Numbered from the stretch's first letter, positions 20,541-32,864 are shown. The stretch is 64,000 nucleotides of DNA from Proteles cristata cristata (GCA_017311185.1 JAESUZ010003505.1:1612001-1676000), one strand, 5' to 3'. Program-made: numbers and translations. The notes: a model not told the origin generated them from the sequence alone.

Positions 20541-22130
20541 GTGTTAAAAAATCAGCAAAGTCATCTGGAATCTGAAAAGGGTCCAAAAACATATAGGATC
20601 ATCAGCACTATGCTAGAGTCTTACGGGATGTTTCCTTGGTTGATTGCATAAATGCAAAGAAATCATCATGTGGCATTCCTCAGATTCCCAAAGTTAAACA
20701 CTTATTGTGGGACTGAATGTCTTGGCCAAGAAAAAAAAAAAAAAAAAGCAAAGCTACCCTGTATAATAAATTTCAGATGCTACAGGCATTTGCTTTATGA
20801 ATAACCCTGCACATGTGTTATATTTACCTGGACTACATACATTTCCCATCAACAGGCCACACATATATGTTAATTCAAATTCTTCTCTTATTTAGAAAGT
20901 AGTCAAATTACTTAGGAAGAGCTACTGCTCTGGGGTAATAGCTTAAGCCAGCAGAAAGAACGAGTCAGTCTCTTTTACATGTTAAGTGATAGCATAAATT
21001 ATTCTTACTAACATAACAATATTTGGGAAGTACCACTTTTTGATTATTTACTTCAATTGGCATCGATGGGATGACCTACCTCCACTGTAATCCAACATGG
21101 CGGGATGGGGTGCCAGCACCCATGCTGCATTATGAGTGTTTCAGACCGTTTGCTTCAGTGTGAATCTGTGTAGACTGTGTAAAGATGCTGTTCTGCAGAG
21201 TTTATTTTGTCTCTCCGCCATAGAGTGCTAAGCCCTGGACATTACTGTGTACAATGGGTTTTGAATTCCTTGCCCATGGACCACAGCCAGCATTATACAC
21301 AGAAGTTAATGACCGATTGTTATCTTAGCCCATAGCTTGCATTCCTTTTGATAAGACTATTTCAGCAAGGGGGTGGATCACAAAGTACAGGATTAATTAA
21401 GGTCAAATCCCAATGAAACGTGCAATCTATTTTCTCAAGGAAAGAACTTGGAAGAATCACAGGGTGAATTTTATATACCAAAACCCAATTTTTAAAATAA
21501 TGTTTAATTAAACTTGAAGCTTAATTTCCTTCTTGTTTAAAGAGACAGAATAGTAATGCAACATAATTTAAATGTGCCAGTATATCAGCAGACGGGAAGC
21601 ATTTATCATTGCTTGAACTACTGTCATCTGCAATGGTGATGAACCATCCTGAACATCCTAACAATCCAGGCACATCTGAATCATCCAACTATGCTGACAC
21701 TAGTTTATTAACATCTGACAGTAAAAATTGGTCTCTGGGAGACCATTGAATTTGGGTGCAGTGGTGTACTGTTATTTAAAAATGTGGGTTTTGATGGAGA
21801 ATGATCAATGAAGTTAGCCTTGTGACAGTGCACTAATCATTGCTGTTTTAATGCATTGCAAAAATGCCAACCCCAACTGGGATTCTAACTCAAGATTGTG
21901 CTGAATTTCTGGATCTCTGATAAGGTGTGTTTCTTCTAGGATTGTAATGCCATTTTCTCCTAATTATCTCAGATCCTGTTTCCTATCATATTATGAAGTC
22001 CTTTAGGAGAATGTAATTCTCTATGTTTAAACTCACAAGTACACTCCATTGAGCTAAGGTCCGTGCACATTTCTGGCTTTCCTTAATGCTGTTAGAAAAG
22101 GCAATTTATATGTCAAGATTTGAGTTAAAA
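20541..22130. other. Single-copy DNA, no gene seen
   Basis: About 1.6 kb without a recognised interspersed repeat, apart from an isolated A17 run at 20731-20747. There is no LINE/SINE body next to that run and no polyadenylation signal in front of it, so I do not read it as a retrogene tail. Confidence 0.45.
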
Positions 22131-22142
22131 TATGAATTTTTA

Positions 22143-22345
22143 GGGGCACCTGGGTGGCTCAGTTAGTTAAGTGTCTGACTTCGGCTCAGGTAATGCCCTC
22201 AGTCTGTGAGTTTGAGCCCCACATCTGGCTCTGTGGTGACAGCTCAGAGCCTGGAACCTACTTCTGATTCTACGGCTCCCTCTCTCCCTGCCCCTCCCAT
22301 TTGCACTCTGTCTCTGTTAAATTAAACAGACAAAAAATTTTTAAA
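22143..22345 (+). mobile_element. Feline CAN SINE (older type)
   Basis: Head GGGGCACCTGGGTGGCTCAG, CTTCGGCTCAGGTAATG, spacer GTGGTGACAGCTCAGAGCC, tail degenerate (TTAAATTAAACAGAC then A/T-rich). Duplication AATATGAATTTTTAG / CATATAAATTTTTAAA at about 22129-22143 and 22347-22362. Confidence 0.92.
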
Positions 22346-22362
22346 AACATATAAATTTTTAA

Positions 22363-23349
22363 ATAAAAATTATCTTCCCTTATTCCTGAATATGGACACA
22401 AACTCCTTCCTATCCTGATTCCGTCTTCCCTGAAATAGGTAGCTTGTAGGGATAATTAAGTCCTCCTACAGAGAAAGTTGGGGTGCAAAAAAGTTCAAAG
22501 CTAGATGTTAAGTTTATAGGTCTTTCTAAAGTTCATGTTTATTTTTGTTTTTAGGACTCTATCATCACATAGTAAGAATTCCCCTTTCTTGTTGCCTTAT
22601 AGTTTGTAAACTGGAACGTAAATGCCATCCCAAATTAAGGTTAGATTAACTATATCAATCATACAGTAATGATCTGAGTAAATACTACTTGTTTCCTTCT
22701 GCCTTAGATGTAATTTTTAAATAATTTTGTAAAATTATTGAGATGTTTGAAGGTGGGCCAAGTGCTCTCACGTTCATGGGCTTCAGTTTCTGCTCCTGTA
22801 GCATGAATGTTCTGGAAACTGCCTCACAGAATGTCTCTCCTGACCTCAAGCCAGGAACACGTAGCCTTCCCAAGTGTTCCAAACCACCCTAAGCTTATTC
22901 CTAAGAGGCAGTTTGGTTCATAGGATATCCCTCCCCCACTTGTGTTTCTACTAGATGATGCGTTGCAGAAGCCAGCGGCAGACTGTCCTTCAATACCATA
23001 GTCCACAACCTAGCAGAATACATGTTATGACCCTGAGAGGAAAATCAATATTTATTAGACAAAAGACCTACTCAGTGCACAAGTTTAATGTATAATCAAG
23101 TAAGAGAATATTTATATGAAGGTGTTTAGAAAACTCTGCTTATAGAAGCAATGCAGTAATTCATTAATAAGATCATAGTGCCCAGTATAATCATAAAGAT
23201 CCTTAGGGTAAGAATCAGAACTTTGCATGGATTTGTTTGTTTGTTCTGTTCTTCTTTTTGACTATGATCATTTTGAATTCAGAATGGAGCATAGAATCCT
23301 ATACATATTATATCCTCAAAAAATTGTTGTTCTTATTATTTGGTAATGA
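22363..23349. other. Single-copy DNA, no gene seen
   Basis: About 1 kb without a recognised repeat. Minus-strand frames at 22685-22882 and 22824-23006 overlap each other and show no motif. Confidence 0.4.
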
Positions 23350-23570
23350 AGCACGACACTCTGACATCCTTCCTCAAAGGAGCCTTTCCTCAACTGTTTG
23401 TCTCAACTGGATGTCCCGGCATAATCACTGCTTACCCAGTGGTTTTTGTGCTGACTCTGTCATTGTAATTTTGCTCTGTCCCACTCTGTAATTGTAAGAC
23501 TCTACGAGTATCCAGGATTGTCCATCTCTCACAGAATGACTAGACTCCTGAAGGTGTGAGCAGCCTCTGT
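23350..23570 (+). mobile_element. Possible L2 LINE 3' fragment, sense
   Basis: CCTCAAAGGAGCCTTTCCTC, CCCACTCTGTAATTGTAAG, CACAGAATGACTAGACTCCTGAAGG resembles the L2 sense order (CTCCAGGAAGCCTTCCC, GTAATTATCTG, ACTAGACTGTGAGCTCC). The match is weak. Confidence 0.3.
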
Positions 23571-23843
23571 TTTGAGAAGCCCATGACTTCAGCATCTGAG
23601 ACAGTCCCCATTAAAACAGGAATTGTTCAGGGCATTTCAAGAAAGAAGGAAAGGGAGGAGAGAATAAGGGAGGGCTCTGAGAGGGAGACACAGGGGAATA
23701 AGATGATATGCTTAAATTGAAATTGTTAGTGAATTTAATATCCAAGATTCCACTAAAGCAACAAAGGGTATCCAACTTTGTTGGTACACTACCTTCATAT
23801 GAGCATCCTGTCCTGCACCTTTATTTTCTCTCTCTCTCTCTTT

Positions 23844-24039
23844 AACTTTTTGTTTATTTTTGAGAGAGAGAGAGAGAGAGAGGAAAGAACAGAGAGACAG
23901 GGGGACACAGAATCCAAAGCAGACTACAGGCTCTGAGCTGTCAGTGCGAAGTCCAACTCAGGGCTTGAACCCATGAGCCATGAGATCATGGCCTGAGCCG
24001 AAGTCAGACACTTAACCAACTCAGCCACCCAGGCACCCC
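23844..24039 (-). mobile_element. Feline CAN SINE (older type)
   Basis: TTTTTGTTTATTTTTGAG and a GA run, then GCTCTGAGCTGTCAGTGCG, GGGCTTGAACCCATGAGCC, CCTGAGCCGAAGTC and CAGCCACCCAGGCACCCC. The target was a TC-rich tract: TCTCTCTCTTT occurs on both sides (about 23833-23843 and 24041-24052). Confidence 0.95.
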
Positions 24040-24365
24040 ATCTCTCTCTTTTTGTATGTAGGGATGGGGAAGAATTATATACCAGTAAAAAGCTGAAAGA
24101 GAAAAGAAATTAATTCGGATTACCAACTGTACATTGTTTGTGACATATTCTCATGTGAAATAGTCCAAATAGAACTTTTTAGAAGCCTTCAGAAGTAGAC
24201 TTGTGTGGAATTTGGATAGGTAATAGATGTGAGCCACACACAACTTAAATTGGTACTTAAATTGTCCATGTAGAATGGAAATGAAGGCAAATGAATGCCT
24301 ATCCCCTAAAAGTGCAAAAACAAACCCAAAACCTAACACTTGCATCCTTTAAACTGGAATCTTGG

Positions 24366-24595
24366 GGGCACCTGGGTGGCTTAGTCGGTTAAGCGTTCGA
24401 CTTTCGCTTAGGTCATGATCTCGTGGTTCGTGGGTTCGAGTCCCGCGTCGGGCTCTGTGCTGACTGCCAGCTCGGAGCCTGGAGCCTGTTTCAGAGTCTG
24501 TGACTTCCTCTCTCTCTGACCTTCCCCTGCTCATGCTGTCTCTCTCTCTCTCTCTCCTAGAAATAAATAAAAATGTTTAAAAAAAAATAAAAAAA
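24366..24595 (+). mobile_element. Feline CAN SINE (young type)
   Basis: A nearly consensus copy: GGGGCACCTGGGTGGCTTAG, A box TGGCTTAGTCGG, CGACTTTCGCTTAGG, B box GGTTCGAGTCC, the long spacer GCTGACTGCCAGCTCGG, TC tract and AAATAAATAAAAATG tail. Perfect 16-base duplication TAAACTGGAATCTTGG at 24350-24365 and 24596-24611. Confidence 0.97.
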
Positions 24596-26385
24596 TAAAC
24601 TGGAATCTTGGACTTTATATTGCAAAAGCAAATGAGAAATGTCAAATAAAGTTCAAGGGCAAGTAATGCAAATGGAAAATTAATGGCTATATTTTTCTGT
24701 GTTAGGCATCATTTCCTAAACATCCGAAGCAAAGTGTATATTTAAACCACATTTAGACTTATCTTTGACATCTTTTTTTTAAAGAAAAATAGAAATTATA
24801 ATGCAATTTGTATATATTCTTGTACTTCATACTCTTTCTGTCTATTATGGCATTACTGTAGGGAGATCTATTCTTTTAGAAAATGTCAAAAAGAACAGCT
24901 TGCTCAAAATGGTGCTGTTGATAATAAGTAGGCTGTTTTGCCTTATACTAATACAATGAATTCTCTCAATCACAGAATTGTTTTCAATTTTAGTGACTCA
25001 TGATCGGGAAACCGAAGGATAAGGAAAAAGTTATCTCAGTGTAAAATATTTCAGTACACTTACATACCAGCTAGCTGTTTCTTGAGGGCAACTTTAAATC
25101 TAAGTCAAGTCACAAATGGATTGAGACTGGTTATCTAACTTCGTCCTTTAGAAAACTATGTATATCACAAAATCAGGATACATTTTGACATAGTCGGCAG
25201 CATTTGCTTGAAATAGGCTCTGAATCAACTGAGCAGGGAAACTCAATTTGCCTGGGGATATATTGGCCTTTAAATAAAGAGGGTTGATATTCTCCGAGTA
25301 GAACAATGGAGAAATGTCCCAACATCTATAATTTTGTGTATACTATAACTGTAATAGACAGGCTTGGTTTCAACTCATCAACTGCTCATGAAATGATTAT
25401 ATATACTTTTTGGAACAGCAGTATAATAAATGGGCTTTTAAGCTTACTTGAACATGTATTTTTTTTAGAGTACTGATTTCATTACATATTTTCTTTTATT
25501 TCTCCCGGAAGATTATCTTTGCGTTATCTCTCCAGCAACCCTGGTCATGAAAAATGCCACCTGCTGATCACAGAGCCCTGTGACAGCCATTGCAGATTGC
25601 TAATGGTAACGCTGCACTAGTGAATAGATGATTCTGGATGTCTGATTTAGCCCAGGGGTGCAAAGGGCCTGCTCAGAGAGGGTATGATGAAGCTACTTAG
25701 GAATAGTGAGACCCAAATTAGGAATAAGTAAATGTGTAAGCAATTATCCATGGGCACATACTACCTTAAAATAATTGGAACCACTGTGTACATCACTTAA
25801 AACTGCCTGATGTGTGCTATCAACTTGTATCCTCACTTCTCTGCTGGCACTGAACAAAATAAAAGAAAAAAAGCAAAAGCACCACGTACACAAGCCAGGC
25901 TTCGGTGGGAATGGGTAACTATTTTCAATTGTTTTACACAGCGCATTTTATTATTCTGTCATTTAAAATGACTTTGGATCATCGCATTCGGAAATTTGGG
26001 TGCTGAAAAAAAACTTATTTTTCAAGTTGCCAAACATGAATTTCAAACACATCTTTGGAGTTTCTTCTAGATGTTTGAGCAGTAAAAGTATATTGTCTCT
26101 ATAGGGTTTTCTATAAAATCTGTTATTTGGGATATTTCAAAAGGTTGGTTCATACAACTTCCAGAAAATTGCTTTTGAAGGAATAAAAGTCTTGCTTGCT
26201 CTACTCTTGGCTACCTGCTGGTAAATTTCATTTTTCTTTTGTAATGGTAACCTGTTAACATTGCTCTTGGAAAGATCAAGTTTAAATTTTAAGCCAAAAT
26301 CCTTACTCAGTGTAAGTAAAAATATTAAACCAAAACCCAGGACAGGTTGGTGAGGTGGTTATGGGGAGGAAGAGAGAGAGAGAGG

Positions 26386-26402
26386 AAAAAAAAAAAAAAA
26401 AA
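26386..26402. repeat. A17 homopolymer after a GA run
   Basis: (GA)n from about 26368 followed by 17 consecutive A. There is no retroelement body in front of it. Confidence 0.9.
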
Positions 26403-26939
26403 GATCGAAGGAATAAAGGAGGAAAGGCACTAGTCTACTTGACATGGTTAGATTATGATTTTTACAATAACTGTGTTATCACTTTGAAAAAAACAGTTTA
26501 GAGATGCATTCCACTACCCTGAGGTAGCATTCCCATCTACATGTACATATTACTAAGTAACATAAATTAGACGTAGGCAAGGTACGTAAAAAAAATACTC
26601 ATCCTGTATTTTAAGTTATTCTAATTGCCTCTTCCACCCTGATCTTAATGCATCCAACTCGTTTTTATCATATAAATGAAGTTTGAAAATGTCAGCCAAA
26701 ATCCAAATTCCAGAATTTTGTTAACAGCAAATAGTTGAGTAAAGTACTTGTGCAATGCGTAAGCAGGTCTGATGCCTCTGCTTCTTGTAGGGTGACTTAG
26801 CATCTGACTTACCCGTCCCCTGCAATCAAGGGGCCAGTCTGTTGCAGGTAGCGGTTCGGGTATTCTATCTGTTGCTGGTAGTAGAGATCATGCAAGAAAG
26901 CTTGCCTCCCAGCTGAATGGATTAAGGAAAGGAATTTGG

Positions 26940-27310
26940 TTTTGATTAAACAGGTTGCATCGACGCCACGCAATTTCCAGCTGCACAGCTTAAGAGTCCG
27001 TTATCTTACATGCGATGAAACAAACCGGCCTAAACTATGCGGCAGAATGATCACCTTTAAACACGCGCGCGCACACACGCAAATTAGCAGCTTGCTCTCG
27101 GCCTCCAAAGGAGAGCTTACCGTCACAGCTAACTGTATACACGACACTTGAGTGGTGCTTAAAATAAGAGGTGCTTTGTTCTTGACAGGTTTTTAGCATC
27201 TCAAAATTCAAATGCCAGCGCTCAAATACCAATTTCCTTATCAACGCAGAGACTAAAGGAAATGAAATAAAACTAAATAAGTGGCACGTGACGATTTTTT
27301 TCAAGCGAAC
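26940..27310. promoter_or_regulatory. CpG-dense patch, candidate regulatory element
   Basis: CpGs are sparse in most of the window but frequent here: ATCGACGCCACGC, GAGTCCGTTATC, ATGCGATG, ACCGGCC, GCGGCAG, ACACGCGCGCGCACAC, CTCGGCC, CCGTCAC, ACGACAC, GCCAGCGC, CAACGCAG and GGCACGTGACG. The last includes a palindromic E-box CACGTG at 27285-27290 in a CACGTGACG context (bHLH-zip, USF/MITF type). It is too short and too AT-rich to be a classical CpG island. Function is inferred only from composition. Confidence 0.3.
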
Positions 27311-29608
27311 GTACATCTGTCTACTGAGTGATTAGTGATTTCCTTTGATATTGAATTGTTATGGCCACTCGAAGGAGAACAGTTCTGCCCTTTTATCCCA
27401 ACCCTCAATTTTTAATGTATCTTAAGATTTTCCAGACAGCAAAGTTTATCTTATTGAATGCTTTGACGTGGATGGGGAGCTGGTCTCTTTGAATACATTT
27501 TGGAATCGATTTCTTCTGAAGATACAGCATATTACCGCTGTAGCAAGGGGAATAATTAGATTTGGTCATACCACTTGTGAAGAGCCGTCTCGGGCAGACC
27601 GAGAGCCCAATCCTTCAGTAGCTATAAACAAATAAAATTCAAAACGATGCTATATTTCAGTAAGACAAGTAATATATTAAAATAAATCAATGACTGCTTG
27701 AATAGAAAGAAGATGCTAATTGCGTGTTTCTGTTTCTGAGACTCCACCCCCACCCCTTCATTTTCTCCCTTTTAGTCAGTTATGTAATTCCTTAGAGCCG
27801 ATGCCTGCACGCAGCAATATTTCTTTCTGTTAAATTTCAAAGCCCAATTTGCCCAGAAGAACAAAGTAAGCTGCTTTGAAACTTTGATCTCATCATAAGG
27901 TTTCCATTCTAGAAGGGATATAGATACTGCAGGCCAAATTTGTCCCCGATTCCCTAAGAAAATATAGTAGTTTCAACTCAGAGAGAAGTGGAATTTGGGC
28001 GATGTGTTTTCCTCATAGCTTCAACCAACGATCTCTGAACTTGTATGGCCTAAAGTAAGTCCTTCAATGAACTGCACATATGAAATCCAAATCTCCATCT
28101 TCAAAGGCCTCTGGCAGTGGATGCAACACAAAGATGAAAGCCTCATGAGAAGAGATAATTAAAACTTAATGGATGCTTGTTGTATAAGCAGGTGCAAAGA
28201 AAAATGATCACTTTAGGTATTCACACAGAATTTATAAAGAGTTCTACGTGTTATGAGTAATTAATTTTGGATAGTTAACACCAGGAAGATGACCCCTAAA
28301 GGATGTGGGTCAAGGCTAAGTGCCCAACTCTCTCTTCTGTTATGTTTTATGGGGTGTTTTATACTCAATTTAAGGAAAAGACACAAAATCCAAGAAAGCC
28401 AGAGAAAAGCTGACCTCTTCTGAAATTTTCTGTTGAATTGATTCCGATTAAAGCAATGACCTTTCGACTTTACCAGGCCTCTCCTAAAAAGCCTGCAAAG
28501 ATTAAAGGGCAAGATAAATACCTCGGAGGGGAAAAAAATAGACTGATCAGGGCCTCTGACTGGGTGGTTTCAGAAAATAGAAGTGTCTCTTGCCTGAGGG
28601 GGTGGCCACAGAGGCATTTGCTCAGCAGCACCCAGCCAGGGTCTGTCAGGAAATGGCTGGACCACCCAACCAAGTAAGATAGGGATGTAGGGTGTGGGAG
28701 AGATGCAGGGTAATTTTCTAGAGCTCTCAGAACTTCAGTCTCCAGTAAGCAACTATATCTGTCTCATGGCAGCTACTTTCGTTTGCCTGTGTCAGATGGC
28801 TCGAGCTTGAATGAGCTTTTCATACACATTCTGTTTGAAGCAAAGTCTTACTGTGTTTTCTTTTGTCATTCATCTCTCCGTGCACTGGCACTGCCTTCTC
28901 CCAACCCAGCAATCTCATCTCGGTTCTGCTCCTCCTGTCATTGTCCGTCAGAATGCTTTTAAGTGTCTTAATGTCGCTGGAAAACAATAGCCATTCGGAC
29001 ATCACATCGTGAACATGTTGATGGAGTTATCTCCTTCGGCACATCTCTGGGATGTTATCCGCGCGCTCTACGCACGGCTGAATATTGTCAACAGAGGACA
29101 AGTACCAGCAGGAACTCAGCTATGAAACATGCATTTGCCACAGGTGAGAGAGTAAACATAGATACAGGGGCAAGCATCGCACAAAACAAACGTGAAAATT
29201 AAAACAGAAAGGGAAGGAGGATGTAGAATAAGATTTGCGCAATTTGCTGGGTTTCGGGATTCTCTCTTGGGAAGGCAAGATTCCCCCCCTTCATGAAAAA
29301 TGTTCAATACAGTATCTGTATCAGCGACCTTGAGGCTTTTTCTTAACCACATGAACTCTCTGAGCCAATGAAACATATGAATAGTGGCTCCTAGGGGAGT
29401 TATGGTCAGAACATGAAAGTTCAAAAATAAAATCCTCAAATTTAAAAATCTTACATTTTTCTGTTAAATGTTGTACATCTTTCCTGATACAAGTTTGCCG
29501 TTGTGAAGATTTTATTAGAAAGGTATGAACATTAATTGATGTAGAGAGGTAAACAGGTGCTTGGAGGAAAAAGTGAAACGTTACTTCTTCCTTAAAATAG
29601 GGAGGGAG

Positions 29609-29800
29609 GACGCCTGGATGGCTTAGTTGGTTAAGCTTTTCTGACTCTTGGTTTCAGCTCAGGTCATGATCGGAGTTCAAGTCCCATGTCGCGCTGTGCA
29701 CTGACAGCACGGAGCCTGCTTGCGATTCTCGCTCTCTCCCTCTCTCTCTGCTCCCCTGCTCATGCTGTCTCTCTGAGTAAATGAATATATAAATAAATAG
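29609..29800 (+). mobile_element. Feline CAN SINE (older type), diverged
   Basis: GACGCCTGGATGGCTTAGTTGG head, GTTTCAGCTCAGGTCATGATC, a shortened B-box region (GGAGTTCAAGTCCC), TC tract, AGTAAATGAATATATAAATAAAT tail. No clean duplication is visible. Confidence 0.9.
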
Positions 29801-29929
29801 GCAATTAGGAGAAGTAACATTCGGAGGACTGTTCCCTCCTCTCCCAGCTTCTCTTTACGGATAAGAGACCACCGGACTTCTTTTAGGAGAGTATTTTGAA
29901 CAAGGCTGTAAAAGCCCTGAGCATTTTAG

Positions 29930-30690
29930 CTTTTATTATGGACATTCTCAAGTATACACAAAAGTAGAGAGTATATTTTGCCAACCCTGTTTCATTGATT
30001 TCCTCCACATTACTTATTTATTATGTTTTTATTGCTGAAGAATGTTAAAGCAAATCATTTCATTCACAGATACTTTCAAGTGTCAATAAGGACACTTAAT
30101 TATTACCTTTCTTGGCTTTGGAATACCACCACACCATTACATAAGACAAATGCCGAATACCGGCCAACGCTCTGTCCCTATGGAAATTCCTCTGATTGTC
30201 TCAAAAACGTCTTTCTACAGTTTGTTTAAATCAGGATCCAAACAAGGATCATGCCGTCTTTTGTATTCCATAATCTCCTTCCTTTTTAATGCCATTTATT
30301 TGTTGATGAAATTCCAGATGTAAAAAAGAGAGAGAGGGAGAGAGAAGGAGACACAGAACCTGAAGCAGGCTCTAGGCTCCAAGCTGTCAGCACAGAGCCC
30401 GATGCGGGACTGGAACCCATGAACCGTGAGATCGTGGCGTCCGACACTTAATCCACCGAGCCACAGAGGTGCCCCAACATTTTTTTAAAGGCAAGAAATT
30501 CTCTGTAGCTGGACTCCTGCAGATGGACGCTGAGACTGACCCGTGCACTCGGGCACCGCCTGCCTCATGTGTCCATTATAAACACCCTGTCCTTCCACAC
30601 TTCCACACAGACATCCTCGAGTCCTTGGATGATTATTGCCTGGATCCGACATTCCATTAGATGTTACAAAATGGTGACTTGTTGAAGCCG
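29930..30690 (-). mobile_element. Ancient L1M-like 3' UTR, antisense, split by a SINE
   Basis: TATACACAAAAGTAGAGAG, CTGAAGAATGTTAAAGCAAAT, GATTGTCTCAAAAACGTC, TTTAAATCAGGATCCAAACA and, after the SINE, GATTATTGCCTGGATCCGAC and TTACAAAATGGTGA match an old L1 3' UTR in the antisense direction. Family assignment is from memory. The L1 origin is likely, the subfamily unknown. Confidence 0.5.
30321..30475 (-). mobile_element. Feline CAN SINE, shortened
   Basis: AGAGAGAGAGGGAGAGAG, GCTCCAAGCTGTCAGCACAG, GCCCGATGCGGGACTGGAACC, GAGATCGTGGCGTCCGACAC and GAGCCACAGAGGTGCCCC. About 20 bases around the A/B-box interval and most of the poly(A) tail are missing. No clear duplication. Confidence 0.9.
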
Positions 30691-31612
30691 TTGTTTTTTA
30701 TCACTTCGTTAAAATGCCTGCACATCAGTTTGACTGGAAACCAGCAGCTATGCCACTCTTTCTAAAGACAACACAGGCCAGTTGTTTTTGCCTTCAAACG
30801 ATGTCACAGACTTGGCGAGGTGTCATGGCACACAGCCTCGGAAGGGGTGACGGCAGATGTTGAGGACAGTGTGTTCACCTGGAGACTTCTTCACCGCAAA
30901 CCAGAATGACCTCTGTGTCCTTCAATTTGGGATGGTGGAGATGAAAACAAATCATGCCCCAGTGATGAGTCTGTCCTCTACCCACCTGGTGAAGGGCCCT
31001 AGGGTGGAGTATTTTCCTGCACCTTACTTCTGTGAAGTTATTCTCTGCACTCTCCACAGACGTTCTCTATTAGATTATCTCAGAAGGCCACAGCTGATGC
31101 GGAGCCTCTACCTCACTTGATATAAAAGTCAAGCAGGCAGAAGGCTGAAAAATCCATTCGAGATTTTACATGGTGTTTTCTGTCTTCTCCAAATAAAGCT
31201 GATCCAGAAGAATAAAATGTGAGCTGAAATGAGCTTATCTCCCAGAAGACCTAAGGACAAATGTAAGGTCCCAGTGAAGAATTAGTAAAGGCTTAGAGAA
31301 TGAAATAAAGGCTTGTTGCAGATATAATTTGAAGGCATTGTGGACTAACATCAAACTAATCTCGGAGAGAATAAAAACAAGTCCATCTCTTAAATGGGTG
31401 AGGCCCTTTGCACAATAGCTGATAAATCGACTCCTGGCTCTACTAGGCAATAAACACAAAAGGAGCAAAACATTACCTTTACTTGACTGATGAAGGCTCT
31501 TTTTTGACCCTATTAGAGCTTTTGAGGAAAACAATATTGTTTCTTTGCCCCTTGTAGAACTCCCTGTGAAGACGGAATCTCTCTCTCTCATCCCCTTGAC
31601 ACACCAACCTCT
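30691..31612. other. Single-copy DNA, no gene seen
   Basis: No recognised repeat. Frames at 30857-31120 (plus) and 31235-31591 (minus) lack domain motifs and supporting signals. Confidence 0.4.
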
Positions 31613-31720
31613 TAATAATATATATATACATAATTAAATAAATATATATTATATATCTACTTATTTATAATATAATATTCTTTATAATATAACATATATT
31701 TAAGTATGTATATACATATA
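31613..31720. repeat. AT-only low-complexity tract
   Basis: About 108 bases of TATA, ATAAAT and TTATAATATAA motifs with very few G or C. Confidence 0.9.
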
Positions 31721-31884
31721 GTTTCTAATATAGCTATTTAAGTAGCAGGGACTCTGTATGAAAGGCTTTCTTCCACTCCTTTCTTTTCCAGTCTCTACAA
31801 TTACAGGGTTAATTTGGATACTTGTGAATTGCATGTTTTTTTTTTTCAATTTTACAGTCTCATTTGAGAGACTAGAATTAGCAT

Positions 31885-32105
31885 AACAGATGAACGGGCT
31901 CTGGACACACAGTAGACGGGGCTTTAATATTAGTCCAGCCCGCCCCCTGACTGCGTGTGACCTCACACAGTTTCCTCACATGTACAATCTTGATAATAGT
32001 ATTTACTTTACAGGGTTGATGCAGGGCTGTAGGTGATGTGTGCAACATACTTAGAGAAGAGCCTAGAATGGGGAAGATACTCAAGAAATGACCCAATAAG
32101 TGTCA
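31885..32105 (+). mobile_element. MIR SINE, sense
   Basis: CTGACTGCGTGTGACCTCAC, CAGTTTCCTCACATGTACAAT, TTGATAATAGTATTTACTTTACAGGG, AACATACTTAGAGAAGAGCC and ATACTCAAGAAATG follow the MIR consensus order from the GTGTGACCTTGG box to the tail. Confidence 0.75.
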
Positions 32106-32144
32106 GTTCTTACTGTAATTTTTTTTATTGAATGTTCAATTTCT

Positions 32145-32373
32145 TTTTTTTTTTTTAATTTTTTTTAATGTTTTATTTATTTTTAGGAGAGAGAGAGAGA
32201 CAGCGTGAGCAAGGGAGGGTCAGAGAGAGAGGGAGTCACAGGCTGAAACAGGCTTCAGGCTCTGAGCTGGCAGTCAGCACAGAGCCCGACGCGGGGCTCG
32301 ATCCCACGAACTGCGAGATCATGACCTAAGCGAAAGTCGGACGCTTAACCGACTAAGCGACCCAGGCGCCCCA
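32145..32373 (-). mobile_element. Feline CAN SINE (young type)
   Basis: T-rich tail, TTTATTTATTTTTAGGAGAG, CTCTGAGCTGGCAGTCAGC (long spacer), GACGCGGGGCTCGATCC, ATGACCTAAGCGAAAGTC (young marker) and GACCCAGGCGCCCC. Perfect 15-base duplication GAATGTTCAATTTCT at 32130-32144 and 32374-32388. Confidence 0.97.
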
Positions 32374-32634
32374 GAATGTTCAATTTCTAGAACCAATTTA
32401 AAATCTGTTGTTTCTTTTACTATAAAGGAAATTTTGTTGTTAAACAAGACCTGACTTTTCCATGCTCCTTTTTCCTTGAGACAGCGGGTATTTGCCTACT
32501 CATGACCACTTCTTATTGCTGGCTTAAACCTTGCTACATGCTGATGGTTTCTTCTAGGAGGAATATGAGAGCCAGGTTAAAATCTCTAAAATATTCCCCT
32601 GTAACATGGCACAAACCTAAACTTAAGAGACTTC

Positions 32635-32847
32635 TTTAATGTTTATTTATTTATCTTGAGAGAGAGTGAGAGCGCGCGCAGATCCACAAGCAGAGTGGAT
32701 GACAGCCGACAGGAAGAGAGAACCCTAAGCAGGTTTCATGCTGTTAGTGCAGAGCCCAACATGGAGCTCGATCTCAGGAACGACATGTCATGGACTGAGG
32801 TGAAATCAAGAGTCAAACTCTCAATCGACTAAGCCACCTAGGTGTCC
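32635..32847 (-). mobile_element. Feline CAN SINE (older type), diverged
   Basis: TTTAATGTTTATTTATTTATC, a GAGAGCGCGCGCAGATCC interruption of the TC complement, GCAGAGCCCAACATGGAGC, and AAGCCACCTAGGTGTCCC. Diverged duplication TAAACTTAAGAGACTTC / CAAACCCAAGAGATGTT (32618-32634, 32848-32864). Confidence 0.92.
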
Positions 32848-32864
32848 CAAACCCAAGAGATGTT

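Larger units (their letters stand above)
24612..29608. other. 5-kb single-copy block without SINEs
   Basis: No interspersed repeat is recognised in this whole interval. It contains an isolated A17 after a GA run (26368-26402) and a CpG-dense patch near 27 kb listed separately. No coding frame with a recognisable domain, and no pattern of frames suggesting exons. The lack of insertions, next to repeat-dense DNA on the left, suggests that it may hold regulatory sequence. Confidence 0.45.

Noticed and set aside
20731..20747. A17 run as the tail of a processed pseudogene
   Set aside because: No polyadenylation signal, no recognisable cDNA-like sequence upstream and no target-site duplication.
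24366..24450. tRNA-like A and B boxes at SINE heads, here and in other copies
   Set aside because: They belong to tRNA-derived SINE heads, not to tRNA genes. The cloverleaf is degenerate, and a TC tract and poly(A) follow.
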